NCBI GenBank assembly: GCA_009787675.1
Contig: WQSU01000101.1
Span: 1 to 8,506 of the forward strand
Direction of reading: 5' to 3'
Length of the DNA: 8,506 nt
Source of the DNA: Lentimicrobiaceae bacterium
GTDB lineage: Bacteria; Bacteroidota; Bacteroidia; Bacteroidales; WCHB1-69
In this document: positions 1-5,655 of the stretch, in pieces
Layout of the letters: every line of letters begins with the position of its first letter
Position numbering within the stretch: the first letter of the stretch is position 1
Translations under genes and position numbers: made by a program
The notes under the pieces: model-generated
The model's database searches: none
What the model was told of the DNA's origin: nothing
Seen by the model: only the letters and a program-made list of their open reading frames with translations

Positions 1-720
1 GATGGAGATGAAAACTCCGGCGGTCGCGACATCTTGTTCTTTGTGGACAATATTTTCCGCTTTACTCAAGCCGGCTCGGAAGTTTCCGCACTACTGGGTC
101 GTATGCCATCGGCGGTGGGATATCAACCTACATTAGCCACCGAAATGGGTATGTTGCAAGAACGAATTACTTCCACAAAAAGAGGTTCTATTACTTCTGT
201 ACAAGCTATCTACGTTCCAGCTGACGACTTAACAGATCCGGCTCCAGCCACTACTTTTTCGCACTTGGACGCCACCACCGTGTTGAGCCGTAAAATATCG
301 GAATTGGGCATTTATCCCGCCGTTGACCCGTTAGATTCTACATCTCGAATTTTAACGCCCGATGTGGTAGGCGACCTGCACTACAGTACTGCGCAACGCG
401 TGAAAGAAACGCTGCAACGGTACAAAGAACTTCAAGATATTATCGCTATTTTGGGTATGGAGGAACTTTCGGAAGAGGACAAGAAGATTGTGCACCGCGC
501 CCGCAGAGTACAACGATTTCTGTCGCAGCCATTCCACGTGGCAGAACAGTTCACCGGTATGAAAGGTGTGTTTGTGCCCATTGAAGACACCATCAAAGGT
601 TTTAACATGATTTTAGATGGCGAGTTGGACTATTTGCCCGAGTCAGCATTTAGTTTTGTTGGCAACATTGATGAAGCCATTGAAAAAGGAAAAAAAGAGC
701 TCGAAGCTGCTAATGCATAA
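1..720 (+). CDS. atpD: F1Fo ATP synthase subunit beta, C-terminal part (5' end outside window)
   Basis: Catalytic beta subunit of the F1 sector of ATP synthase, on the cytoplasmic face of the inner membrane. The reading frame is open from base 1 with no start, so the gene begins upstream; 239 codons are visible, roughly the second half of a protein of about 500 residues. Recognisable in order are the Walker B strand ILFFVDNIFRF (codons 11-21), the conserved block LLGRMPSAVGYQPTLATEMG just after it, and the helix-turn-helix lever EELSEED (bases 460-480), which is the DELSEED motif with its first Asp replaced by Glu. The block VHRARRVQRFLSQPFHVAEQ follows. The Walker A motif would lie upstream. 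The stop is 3 bases before atpC, so the two are surely co-transcribed. No other ATP synthase genes are visible here. Identification is secure from motif similarity. Confidence 0.98.
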   Translation, partial: DGDENSGGRDILFFVDNIFRFTQAGSEVSALLGRMPSAVGYQPTLATEMGMLQERITSTKRGSITSVQAIYVPADDLTDPAPATTFSHLDATTVLSRKISELGIYPAVDPLDSTSRILTPDVVGDLHYSTAQRVKETLQRYKELQDIIAILGMEELSEEDKKIVHRARRVQRFLSQPFHVAEQFTGMKGVFVPIEDTIKGFNMILDGELDYLPESAFSFVGNIDEAIEKGKKELEAANA

Positions 721-723
721 ATT

Positions 724-957
724 ATGAATGTAGAAATACTTTTACCCGATAAAGTGCTGTTTTCCGGCGATGCATCACTCATACAACTTCCGGGTTTGGG
801 AGGCTTGTTTGAAGTGTTGGAAAACCATGCCCCAACAATAGCCGTGTTGCAACAAGGAAAAATAAAACTTATTTCTGAAAAAGAAACCCTTTATTTCGAC
901 ATAAAGGGCGGCGCCGTTGAGGTGTTGGAAAATAGTGTGCAGGTGTTGGTTGAGTAA
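724..957 (+). CDS. atpC: F1Fo ATP synthase subunit epsilon, short form
   Basis: Epsilon subunit of the central stalk of ATP synthase. The 77-residue product covers only the N-terminal beta-sandwich domain: MNVEILLPDKVLFSGDAS at the start, LPGLGGLFEVLENHAP at about residues 22-37, and GGAVEVLENSVQVLVE at the end. The usual enterobacterial protein is about 138 residues and carries a C-terminal pair of helices that inhibits ATP hydrolysis; that domain is absent here. The stop codon follows directly on the last strand of the sandwich and the next 200 bases encode no helical extension in frame, so this looks like a natural short form rather than a broken gene. Short epsilon subunits are known in Bacteroidota and Chlorobi. 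The ATG at 724 is the only sensible start, 3 bases after the atpD stop. Confidence 0.95.
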   Translation: MNVEILLPDKVLFSGDASLIQLPGLGGLFEVLENHAPTIAVLQQGKIKLISEKETLYFDIKGGAVEVLENSVQVLVE

Positions 958-992
958 GAGATAATCATTCCTTGACCAAAATATTAAATATA

Positions 993-1016
993 AATATCTG
1001 AATTTCAACAGATATT
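993..1016 (+). repeat. Short hairpin downstream of atpC
   Basis: An 8-bp perfect inverted repeat, AATATCTG and CAGATATT, with an 8-base loop, lies 36 bases after the atpC stop. It is not followed by a T-run, so it is not a classic intrinsic terminator; it could protect the 3' end of the atpDC message or be incidental. Confidence 0.35.
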
Positions 1017-1113
1017 GAAAGGGACAAGAGTTTCTGATTTTGCTCCAAATGATTTCGAAAAACAATTTTTGAAAAAAAAAGACCTCAATTTTCCGAGCTA
1101 ATGAAAAAAATCC

Positions 1114-1121
1114 TATTTTCG
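1114..1121 (+). promoter_or_regulatory. Possible -7 element for the tRNA operon
   Basis: TATTTTCG followed by CCGCCCC resembles the TAnnTTTG-CCGCCC arrangement seen exactly at 4650, with one mismatch. It lies 49 bases upstream of tRNA-Thr. A second candidate, TACTTTGA at 1141, is equally possible. No clear -33 TTTG element stands at the right distance from either, so the choice is uncertain. Confidence 0.3.
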
Positions 1122-1162
1122 CCGCCCCAAATGAGGGACGTACTTTGACTTATTGTAATTGT

Positions 1163-1236
1163 GCCGGTGTAGCTCAGTTGGCCAGAGCAGCTGATTTGTA
1201 ATCAGCTGGTCGGCGGTTCGAATCCGTCTACCGGCT
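1163..1236 (+). tRNA. tRNA-Thr (anticodon TGT)
   Basis: A complete 74-base cloverleaf. The acceptor arm GCCGGTG pairs with TACCGGC (one G-T pair), the D arm carries AGCTCAGTTGGCCAGAGC, the anticodon stem GCTGA/TCAGC encloses the loop TTTGTAA, and the T arm contains the usual GTTCGAATC core. The anticodon TGT reads threonine ACA codons. The discriminator base is T and CCA is not encoded, so it must be added after transcription. It is the first gene of a three-tRNA cluster. Confidence 0.97.
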
Positions 1237-1245
1237 CAATATTAT

Positions 1246-1327
1246 GGGAGGATTCCAGAGTGGCTAAATGGGGCAGACTGTAAATCTGTTGGCGACGCCT
1301 TCGGAGGTTCGAATCCTTCTCCTCCCA
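1246..1327 (+). tRNA. tRNA-Tyr (anticodon GTA)
   Basis: An 82-base class II tRNA with the long variable arm typical of tRNA-Tyr. The acceptor GGGAGGA pairs perfectly with TCCTCCC, the anticodon stem GCAGA/TCTGT encloses loop CTGTAAA (anticodon GTA), the variable arm is formed around GGCGACGCCTTC, and the T arm is GGAGG-TTCGAAT-CCTTC. The discriminator is A and CCA is not encoded. It starts 9 bases after tRNA-Thr, so the two are processed from one transcript. Confidence 0.97.
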
Positions 1328-1338
1328 CTCACACAATT

Positions 1339-1411
1339 GCGGAAGTAGCTCATTTGGTAGAGCGAAAGCCTTCCAAGCTTTAGGTGGCGGGTTCGAGCCC
1401 CGTCTTCCGCT
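1339..1411 (+). tRNA. tRNA-Gly (anticodon TCC)
   Basis: A complete 73-base cloverleaf. The acceptor GCGGAAG pairs with CTTCCGC, the anticodon stem AAAGC/GCTTT encloses loop CTTCCAA (anticodon TCC), and the T arm is GCGGG-TTCGAGC-CCCGT. The discriminator is T and CCA is not encoded. It is the last tRNA of the cluster; a strong terminator hairpin begins 7 bases later. Confidence 0.97.
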
Positions 1412-1418
1412 CAAAAAT

Positions 1419-1462
1419 AAAAACCAATAAATTAATCTTTTAATTTATTGGTTTTTGTTTTT
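1419..1462 (+). terminator. Bidirectional intrinsic terminator between tRNA operon and ftsY
   Basis: A perfect 17-bp inverted repeat (arms 1419-1435 and 1440-1456) closes on a 4-base TCTT loop. The arm ends are A-rich on the left and T-rich on the right, and the run TTTTTGTTTTTT (1452-1462) follows on the plus strand. On the minus strand the hairpin is followed by TTATTTTTGA, so it can also stop transcripts from ftsY, whose stop codon lies about 95 bases away. Only two G-C pairs are present, but the length of the stem compensates. Confidence 0.85.
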
Positions 1463-1556
1463 AAAGCGAATTAGGGTTTTAACACTTTTCAAATGAATAT
1501 GTTCTCCATTTTACACATTTTCGTCACAATTATAATGAACCTGCTTTCTTCTTTTT

Positions 1557-2516
1557 TTACCAACCCTCAGGAAATAATGAGTCTATAAATTCAGCACGAT
1601 TAAATACTTGAATCTGTTCAATTTTTTCGCCTACGCCGATATATTTTACTGGAATGCTGAACTGGTCGGAGATGCCAATCACTACGCCACCTTTGGCTGT
1701 GCCGTCCAATTTAGTGATAGCCAGTGCATTTACTTCTGTAGCTGCTGTAAATTGGCGTGCCTGCTCGATAGCGTTTTGTCCGATAGAGCCGTCTAATACT
1801 AACAATATTTCGTGTGGTGCATCAGGTATCTGCTTCTGAATCACATTCTTGATTTTTGAAAGTTCTCTCATGAGCGGAATTTTGTTGTGCAAACGACCGG
1901 CGGTATCAATAATTACCACATCAGATTTTTTGGAGATGCCTGAGGCTACGGTGTCGAAAGCCACTGCGGCAGGGTCGGCACCCATTTTTTGTGTGATAAT
2001 CGGCACACCTGCTCGTTCTGCCCAAATCTCTAACTGATCAACGGCAGCAGCCCGAAATGTATCTGCAGCCCCTAACATGACACTATAGCCTTTCTGCTTA
2101 AATTGATACGCCAGTTTGCCAATGGTGGTTGTTTTACCCACACCATTCACGCCCACTACCATTATCACGTAAGGTACATCGCGCTTTGGAAGCTCAAAAT
2201 CGGATAATTTCTCTGCATTGTTATCCATCAACAAGTCAACAATTTCTTCTCGGAGAATTGTATTTAACTGTGCTGTACTGATATACTTATCTTTTGAAAC
2301 GCGGACTTCAATACGCTCCACAATTTTCAGCGTGGTTTCCACCCCTACATCGGAGGCAATAAGAATCTCCTCTAAATTATCCAAGACCTCATCGTCCACT
2401 TTTGATTTTCCAACAACAGTTTTGGCTAACTTTTGAAAAAAATTCTCTTTCGATTTCTCAAGAACCTGATTTAGTTCTTCCTTTTTGTCTTTTGAAAAAA
2501 ATGAAAAAAAACCCAT
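1557..2516 (-). CDS. ftsY: Signal recognition particle receptor FtsY
   Basis: SRP-family GTPase that receives ribosome-SRP complexes at the inner membrane and passes them to the Sec translocon. The 319-residue product has a short lysine-rich N terminus in place of the long acidic A domain of E. coli FtsY, then the helical N domain (about 20-100) and the G domain. Visible GTPase motifs are G1 GVNGVGKT (122-129), G2 DTFRAAA (152-158), G3 DTAGR (204-208), G4 TKLD (268-271) and the closing GVGEK (294-298). LVLDGSIGQNA (239-249) occupies the place of the LVLDATTGQNA block of other FtsY proteins. The N terminus MGFFSFFSKDKK is amphipathic and may bind membrane lipid. Monocistronic and convergent with the tRNA cluster. 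The ATG at 2516 gives the expected short-type length. Confidence 0.97.
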   Translation of the reverse strand: MGFFSFFSKDKKEELNQVLEKSKENFFQKLAKTVVGKSKVDDEVLDNLEEILIASDVGVETTLKIVERIEVRVSKDKYISTAQLNTILREEIVDLLMDNNAEKLSDFELPKRDVPYVIMVVGVNGVGKTTTIGKLAYQFKQKGYSVMLGAADTFRAAAVDQLEIWAERAGVPIITQKMGADPAAVAFDTVASGISKKSDVVIIDTAGRLHNKIPLMRELSKIKNVIQKQIPDAPHEILLVLDGSIGQNAIEQARQFTAATEVNALAITKLDGTAKGGVVIGISDQFSIPVKYIGVGEKIEQIQVFNRAEFIDSLFPEGW

Positions 2517-2552
2517 TATGTAATTCTATTTGCAATAAGTTTAAATAGTTTG

Positions 2553-2560
2553 CAAAAATA
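2553..2560 (-). promoter_or_regulatory. ftsY: -7 promoter element for ftsY
   Basis: The minus strand reads TATTTTTG, an exact TAnnTTTG match, 36 bases upstream of the ftsY start codon. It would place the transcription start about 30 bases ahead of the ATG. No convincing -33 TTTG is seen upstream, so this rests on the -7 element alone. Confidence 0.45.
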
Positions 2561-2698
2561 TCATTTTTTGCTTTGATTTATTTTTTTTTCTCACCATTTT
2601 TAATAGCATTCGGCGATTCTTCTGACACTCATTTTTGCCACAAGAACGCATTATTATTTAGAGAGACACATTTAATATCAAATATAAAAATAATTCAA

Positions 2699-2822
2699 CC
2701 AAATGTTTTTTATTCTGATAATCTTTATTTCGAGGACGAATCTCGATTTGGTCTCTTAAACCAAACCCGCTGAATTGAAAATTATTATACTCAACAATGC
2801 AGCTTTTCACAAAGCAAAAAAC
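2699..2822 (+). mobile_element. Decayed IS630-type transposase remnant
   Basis: Two fragments of an IS630-family DDE transposase lie side by side in different frames. The first (bases 2711-2770, frame 2) reads SDNLYFEDESRFGLLNQTR, matching the FxDE-SRFGL block around the first catalytic Asp, and ends at a TGA. The second (2775-2822, frame 3) reads LKIIILNNAAFHKAKN, matching the strand and helix around the second catalytic Asp (typically IIILDNAxFHKAK), but with Asp changed to Asn. Intact elements have roughly 80-100 residues between these blocks; here there are almost none, so the middle is deleted. The downstream block with the third acidic residue is not seen, and neither are terminal inverted repeats. 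This is a dead relic. The rest of 2517-3075 holds only promoter elements and no supportable gene. Confidence 0.65.
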
Positions 2823-2978
2823 TGATCACATCAAAGTAGATTTGGCTAAAAAAGCCTTGAAAATGGCTTCTAATAACATAACCCGAAGAGATTCACTAAA
2901 GCTATAACTCATTGAAATACAAATTTTACGCAAAAAAAATAGAGTAATTTATGGTTACCTATCTTTAGCAAAATATTA

Positions 2979-2986
2979 TACTTTTG
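2979..2986 (+). promoter_or_regulatory. -7 promoter element for the serine hydrolase
   Basis: TACTTTTG, an exact TAnnTTTG match, followed by CCCACG. It lies 90 bases before the start codon at 3076, implying a leader of about 80 bases. A -33 element at the proper distance is not evident. Confidence 0.45.
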
Positions 2987-3075
2987 CCCACGTCAGAAGG
3001 AGCAGAAGCAGGTCAACCTTAAATAGCAAATAACGAGAATGATAACAAAGTGGTATAACAAAAAAGATATACATA

Positions 3076-4398
3076 ATGAAAAGAGTATTAATTTTATCAT
3101 TAGCAGTAAGTTTAGTAATTTTTTCGGGATTTTCCCAAAGCATTGACAAGGAGAAATTAGACACTTATTTCGATGCGCTTGCGAGCAACAACAGATTTAT
3201 GGGAAGTGTTGCCATTGCACAAGGCGACAAATTGATTTATTCAAAGTCGGTAGGATTTGCTGATGTTGAACAAGGTTTGACTGCGAGTGAAAGATCAAAA
3301 TACAGAATAGGTTCGATTACAAAAACTTTTACTGCCGTATTAATCCTCAAAGCGGTGGAAGAAGGTATGTTGAGTTTAAGCGAAACTATTGATAAATATT
3401 TTCCAACCATTGGTAATGCCAACAAAATTACCATCGAACACTTGCTTCGCCATAGAAGCGGATTGCACAATCATTTGGACGAGTTTGTGAATTCAAATCG
3501 GCACACGCAACCGATAATGGAAAAAGAAATGATGGAAGTAATCATAAAAGGCGGAAATGATTTTGAACCGGATACGAAAATGGCTTACAGCAATCCAAAT
3601 TATATATTGCTTACCTACATTCTCGAAAAAATTTATGAAAAGCCATTTTCAAAGATAGTGGAAGACAAAATCACCAATCAGCTCGGACTGGAAAACACTT
3701 ACTTGGACGGGAAAATTAATACACAAAATGGTGAGTGTAATTCATACACGTTTCTCAATAATAGTTGGGTGCTAGCGCCTGAATTAGATGTATCACAAGC
3801 CCTTGGCGCAGGCGCGATGACGTCAACCCCAACGGATTTGGTTAAATTCAGCTGCGCGCTTTTTAACGGAAAACTGATTTCGGAAAACAGTTTGACAAAA
3901 ATGAAAACCATTAAAGACCATTTGGGAATGGGACTAATTAAAATGCCTTTTTACGACAAAACAGGTTTTGGGCACACAGGTGGAATAGACGGATTTAGTT
4001 CAGTGTTTGCATATTTTACTACAAATGAAATTTCATTTGCCTATACAGCAAATGGCATGAATTTTAATGGAAATGACATTTCTATTGCAATTCTAAATGC
4101 TGCATTCAACAATCCGTTTGAAATTCCCGAATTTACAATATTGAATATCGCAGACGAAGAATTGGATAAGTATTTGGGCGTTTATTCAAGTTTGCAACTT
4201 CCTTTAAAACTGACTATAACCAAAAATAACGGACTACTATTTGCGCAGCTCACAGGGCAACCCTCTTTTCCATTGGAAGCAACTGCAAAAGACAAGTTTG
4301 AGTTTAAACAGGCAGATGCTGTTTTCGAGTTTAATCCGTTAAATAAGGCTTTAATATTGAAACAGCGTGGAATGGAGTTCCTTTTTGAGAGAGAATGA
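3076..4398 (+). CDS. Exported serine hydrolase of the beta-lactamase / class C PBP fold
   Basis: A 440-residue protein of the PF00144 beta-lactamase family, which includes class C penicillin-binding proteins, D-aminopeptidases and family VIII esterases. Residues 1-21 form a signal peptide (MKR, then a hydrophobic stretch to GFSQS), so it acts in the periplasm or outside the cell. The three active-site motifs are present: SITK (80-83; nucleophile Ser80, general base Lys83), YSN (171-173) and HTG (300-302, in place of the KTG of classical beta-lactamases). GSITKTFTA, LLRHRSGL and GHTGGIDGF are typical of this group. Residues from about 360 to the end (DKYLGVYSSLQLPLKLTI onward) look like the small beta-barrel appended to many Bacteroidota members. 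The substrate cannot be told from sequence; peptidase or esterase is likelier than true beta-lactamase because of the HTG motif. It is monocistronic, with its own promoter and terminator. Confidence 0.92.
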   Translation: MKRVLILSLAVSLVIFSGFSQSIDKEKLDTYFDALASNNRFMGSVAIAQGDKLIYSKSVGFADVEQGLTASERSKYRIGSITKTFTAVLILKAVEEGMLSLSETIDKYFPTIGNANKITIEHLLRHRSGLHNHLDEFVNSNRHTQPIMEKEMMEVIIKGGNDFEPDTKMAYSNPNYILLTYILEKIYEKPFSKIVEDKITNQLGLENTYLDGKINTQNGECNSYTFLNNSWVLAPELDVSQALGAGAMTSTPTDLVKFSCALFNGKLISENSLTKMKTIKDHLGMGLIKMPFYDKTGFGHTGGIDGFSSVFAYFTTNEISFAYTANGMNFNGNDISIAILNAAFNNPFEIPEFTILNIADEELDKYLGVYSSLQLPLKLTITKNNGLLFAQLTGQPSFPLEATAKDKFEFKQADAVFEFNPLNKALILKQRGMEFLFERE

Positions 4399-4416
4399 TA
4401 ATAAAAAGCATTCTCT
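4390..4416 (+). repeat. Hairpin over the serine hydrolase stop codon
   Basis: A perfect 8-bp inverted repeat, AGAGAATG and CATTCTCT, with an 11-base loop spans the stop codon at 4396-4398. No T-run follows on either strand, so it is not a canonical terminator; it may be a 3'-end stability element. Confidence 0.35.
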
Positions 4417-4550
4417 AAAACGTTCGGGTTTGTTGCACAACCTCATTTTTTAAAACTGTTTCTAAATTCTTTTCGGCTGTCCGACTAAATTTTTTATGCT
4501 TTCTATGCCCATTGTATTTGGTGCCTCGAAACAATAAAATTGCAACTTTG

Positions 4551-4583
4551 GGGCGAATCCGAAAAAGAAAACGCCCTTTTTTT
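4551..4583 (+). terminator. Intrinsic terminator downstream of the serine hydrolase
   Basis: GGGCG (4551-4555) pairs with CGCCC (4572-4576) across a 16-base A-rich loop and is followed directly by seven T residues. It ends transcripts from the serine hydrolase before the next promoter at 4650. The long loop makes it weaker than the hairpin at 1419. Confidence 0.6.
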
Positions 4584-4649
4584 AATTGGTCAGTTGTGAT
4601 AAAAAAAACAGAAAAATAACCTACCCTTCCGAGCCTTCATTTTTTATAT

Positions 4650-4657
4650 TAACTTTG
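4650..4657 (+). promoter_or_regulatory. -7 promoter element of the membrane protein-regulator operon
   Basis: TAACTTTG is an exact TAnnTTTG match, followed by CCGCCC as is common in this phylum. It places the transcription start near 4663, about 20 bases before the start codon at 4683. Its last six bases are the left arm of the palindrome at 4652-4668, so a protein bound there would block RNA polymerase. Confidence 0.6.
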
Positions 4658-4668
4658 CCGCCCAAAGT
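4652..4668 (+). promoter_or_regulatory. Putative operator 1, ACTTTG-N5-CAAAGT
   Basis: A perfect 6-bp inverted repeat with a 5-base spacer (CCGCC), lying between the -7 element and the first gene. The same palindrome with the same spacing occurs at 5602-5618 before creD, and both copies continue with the identical bases ACTTTT. The likely binding partner is the winged-helix regulator encoded in this operon. The family and position are seen; the binding is inferred. Confidence 0.55.
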
Positions 4669-4682
4669 ACTTTTTAAAATTA

Positions 4683-5294
4683 ATGACTATGAACACACAA
4701 CAAGATGACTTAAAAATGATTCGCGAAATGATGGAGAAATCATCAAAATTTTTGTCCTTAAGCGGATTGTCGGGGGTGATTGCAGGGGTAACAGCCATTT
4801 TGGGCGCAGGGTTCGCCTACTTCTACCTGCTGCGTAATCCGGCAATGACAAACTACACAAGAATGCAGGAAATTATGATTTTGCTGGCAGATGCATCTCT
4901 TGTTTTAATCATCTCTCTGGGTGTTGCCATCTTTCTTTCCAAGAAAAAAGCAGCAAAAACAGGACAGCGTTTGTTCAATGCAATGACTTTAAAAGTTGTC
5001 TATCACTTTGCTGTTCCGCTTATTACGGGTGGACTTTTTGCGCTTATATTTCTTTTTAGAGGAGATTTGCAAATTGTTATTTCTTCCACGCTCATTTTCT
5101 ACGGTTTAGCTTTGGTAAACGCATCTAAATTTACTTATAATGAAATTCATTATTTGGGAATAACTGAAATACTGGTTGGACTGCTCGCCGTTTTACTTCC
5201 ACATAATAATCTGATTTTATGGACTATTGGCTTTGGCTTTTGCCATATCTTTTACGGAACGTTAATGCATTTTAAATATGATAGAAAAAAATAA
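4683..5294 (+). CDS. Six-helix integral membrane protein of unknown function
   Basis: A 203-residue protein with a short cytoplasmic N-terminal helix (QDDLKMIREMMEKSSKFLSL) and about six hydrophobic segments, near residues 26-49, 63-86, 106-126, 129-147, 157-173 and 177-195. Positive residues flank several segments (KKKAAKTGQR after the second; KYDRKK at the C terminus). No catalytic or metal-binding motif is evident. I recognise it only as the kind of uncharacterised membrane protein that sits beside small winged-helix regulators in Bacteroidota. Its TAA stop overlaps the ATG of the regulator (TAATG), which implies translational coupling and a linked function, perhaps as a membrane sensor or a protein whose amount the regulator adjusts. 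ATG 4683 is taken as the start; a second ATG two codons on (4689) is equally possible. Confidence 0.85.
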   Translation: MTMNTQQDDLKMIREMMEKSSKFLSLSGLSGVIAGVTAILGAGFAYFYLLRNPAMTNYTRMQEIMILLADASLVLIISLGVAIFLSKKKAAKTGQRLFNAMTLKVVYHFAVPLITGGLFALIFLFRGDLQIVISSTLIFYGLALVNASKFTYNEIHYLGITEILVGLLAVLLPHNNLILWTIGFGFCHIFYGTLMHFKYDRKK

Positions 5295-5584
5295 TGAAAG
5301 ATATTATCACAAAGTTAAATAAAGCATTTGAAAGCAGAATCAGGTTAGCCATAATGTCGGTTTTATCTGTTAATGATGCTGTTTCTTTTAATTATTTAAA
5401 GGAACTTTTGGAAGTAACCGACGGCAACCTCGCCAGCCATTTGAAAGCACTTGAAAATATGAATTATATCACTGCAATCAAACAATTTATTGGAAGAAAA
5501 CCAAATACAAGCTATCAAATTACAACTCTCGGGAGATTAAGTTTTCAAGAACATTTGAACGCGCTGGAAACTTTGATCAAGTAA
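5294..5584 (+). CDS. Small winged-helix transcriptional regulator
   Basis: A 96-residue, single-domain DNA-binding protein resembling the PF13601-type winged-helix family (related to MarR and ArsR). An N-terminal helix (LNKAFESRIRLAIMSVLS, 8-25) leads into the helix-turn-helix: SFNYLKELLEV (31-41), then TDGNLASHLKALENMNYI (42-59) with the recognition helix. The wing is AIKQFIGRKPNTSYQITTLGR (61-81), and a short C-terminal helix likely mediates dimerisation. No cysteine cluster or ligand domain is present. It overlaps the membrane-protein gene by one base and precedes creD by 71 bases. As a dimer it would suit the two 17-bp palindromes found before the operon and before creD, so autoregulation plus control of creD is the simplest reading. 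The family call is firm; the target is inferred. Confidence 0.9.
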   Translation: MKDIITKLNKAFESRIRLAIMSVLSVNDAVSFNYLKELLEVTDGNLASHLKALENMNYITAIKQFIGRKPNTSYQITTLGRLSFQEHLNALETLIK

Positions 5585-5599
5585 ATTTTTTTTAATCCT

Positions 5600-5620
5600 G
5601 TACTTTGAAAATCAAAGTAC
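5600..5620 (+). promoter_or_regulatory. Putative operator 2 upstream of creD
   Basis: A perfect 9-bp inverted repeat, GTACTTTGA and TCAAAGTAC, with a 3-base spacer. Its core ACTTTG-N5-CAAAGT (5602-5618) is identical in arms and spacing to operator 1 at 4652, and both are followed by ACTTTT. It lies 16 bases after the regulator's stop and 35 bases before the creD start. TACTTTG at 5601 is one base short of the TAnnTTTG -7 consensus, so an internal promoter for creD may overlap it. It lacks a T-run directly after the right arm, which argues against a terminator. Confidence 0.6.
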
Positions 5621-5655
5621 TTTTAATATCAATATTAACTTAAATTATTTAAAAA

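Noticed and set aside
1137..1149. GTACTTTGA at 1140 as a third copy of the operator
   Set aside because: Only one half-site is present; no CAAAGT arm follows at the 5-base spacing. It is more likely a promoter-like element ahead of the tRNA genes.
1202..1414. Minus-strand 70-codon open frame ending in DGFEPPTS
   Set aside because: It is antisense to the three tRNA genes. Peptides with GFEPPTS or RGSNP are the familiar false proteins read from the reverse strand of tRNA T-arms.
2573..2773. 66-codon plus-strand open frame read as a complete gene
   Set aside because: Only its C-terminal third resembles a known family (IS630 transposase), and the start is an arbitrary ATG within non-matching sequence. 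It is treated as part of a relic, not as a gene.
4418..4636. Minus-strand open frame of 73 codons between the hydrolase and the membrane protein, lysine-rich (includes ILLFRGTKYNGHRKHKKFSR)
   Set aside because: It has no ATG in frame, overlaps the terminator at 4551-4583, and I recognise no family. Frames of this length are expected by chance in this AT-rich sequence. A protein search of the frame would settle it.
5600..5627. Palindrome plus TTTT after the regulator as an intrinsic terminator
   Set aside because: The stem is only 9 bp with a 3-base loop and AT-rich, and only four T residues follow it. The exact repeat of its core at 4652, upstream of a gene start, fits an operator better.
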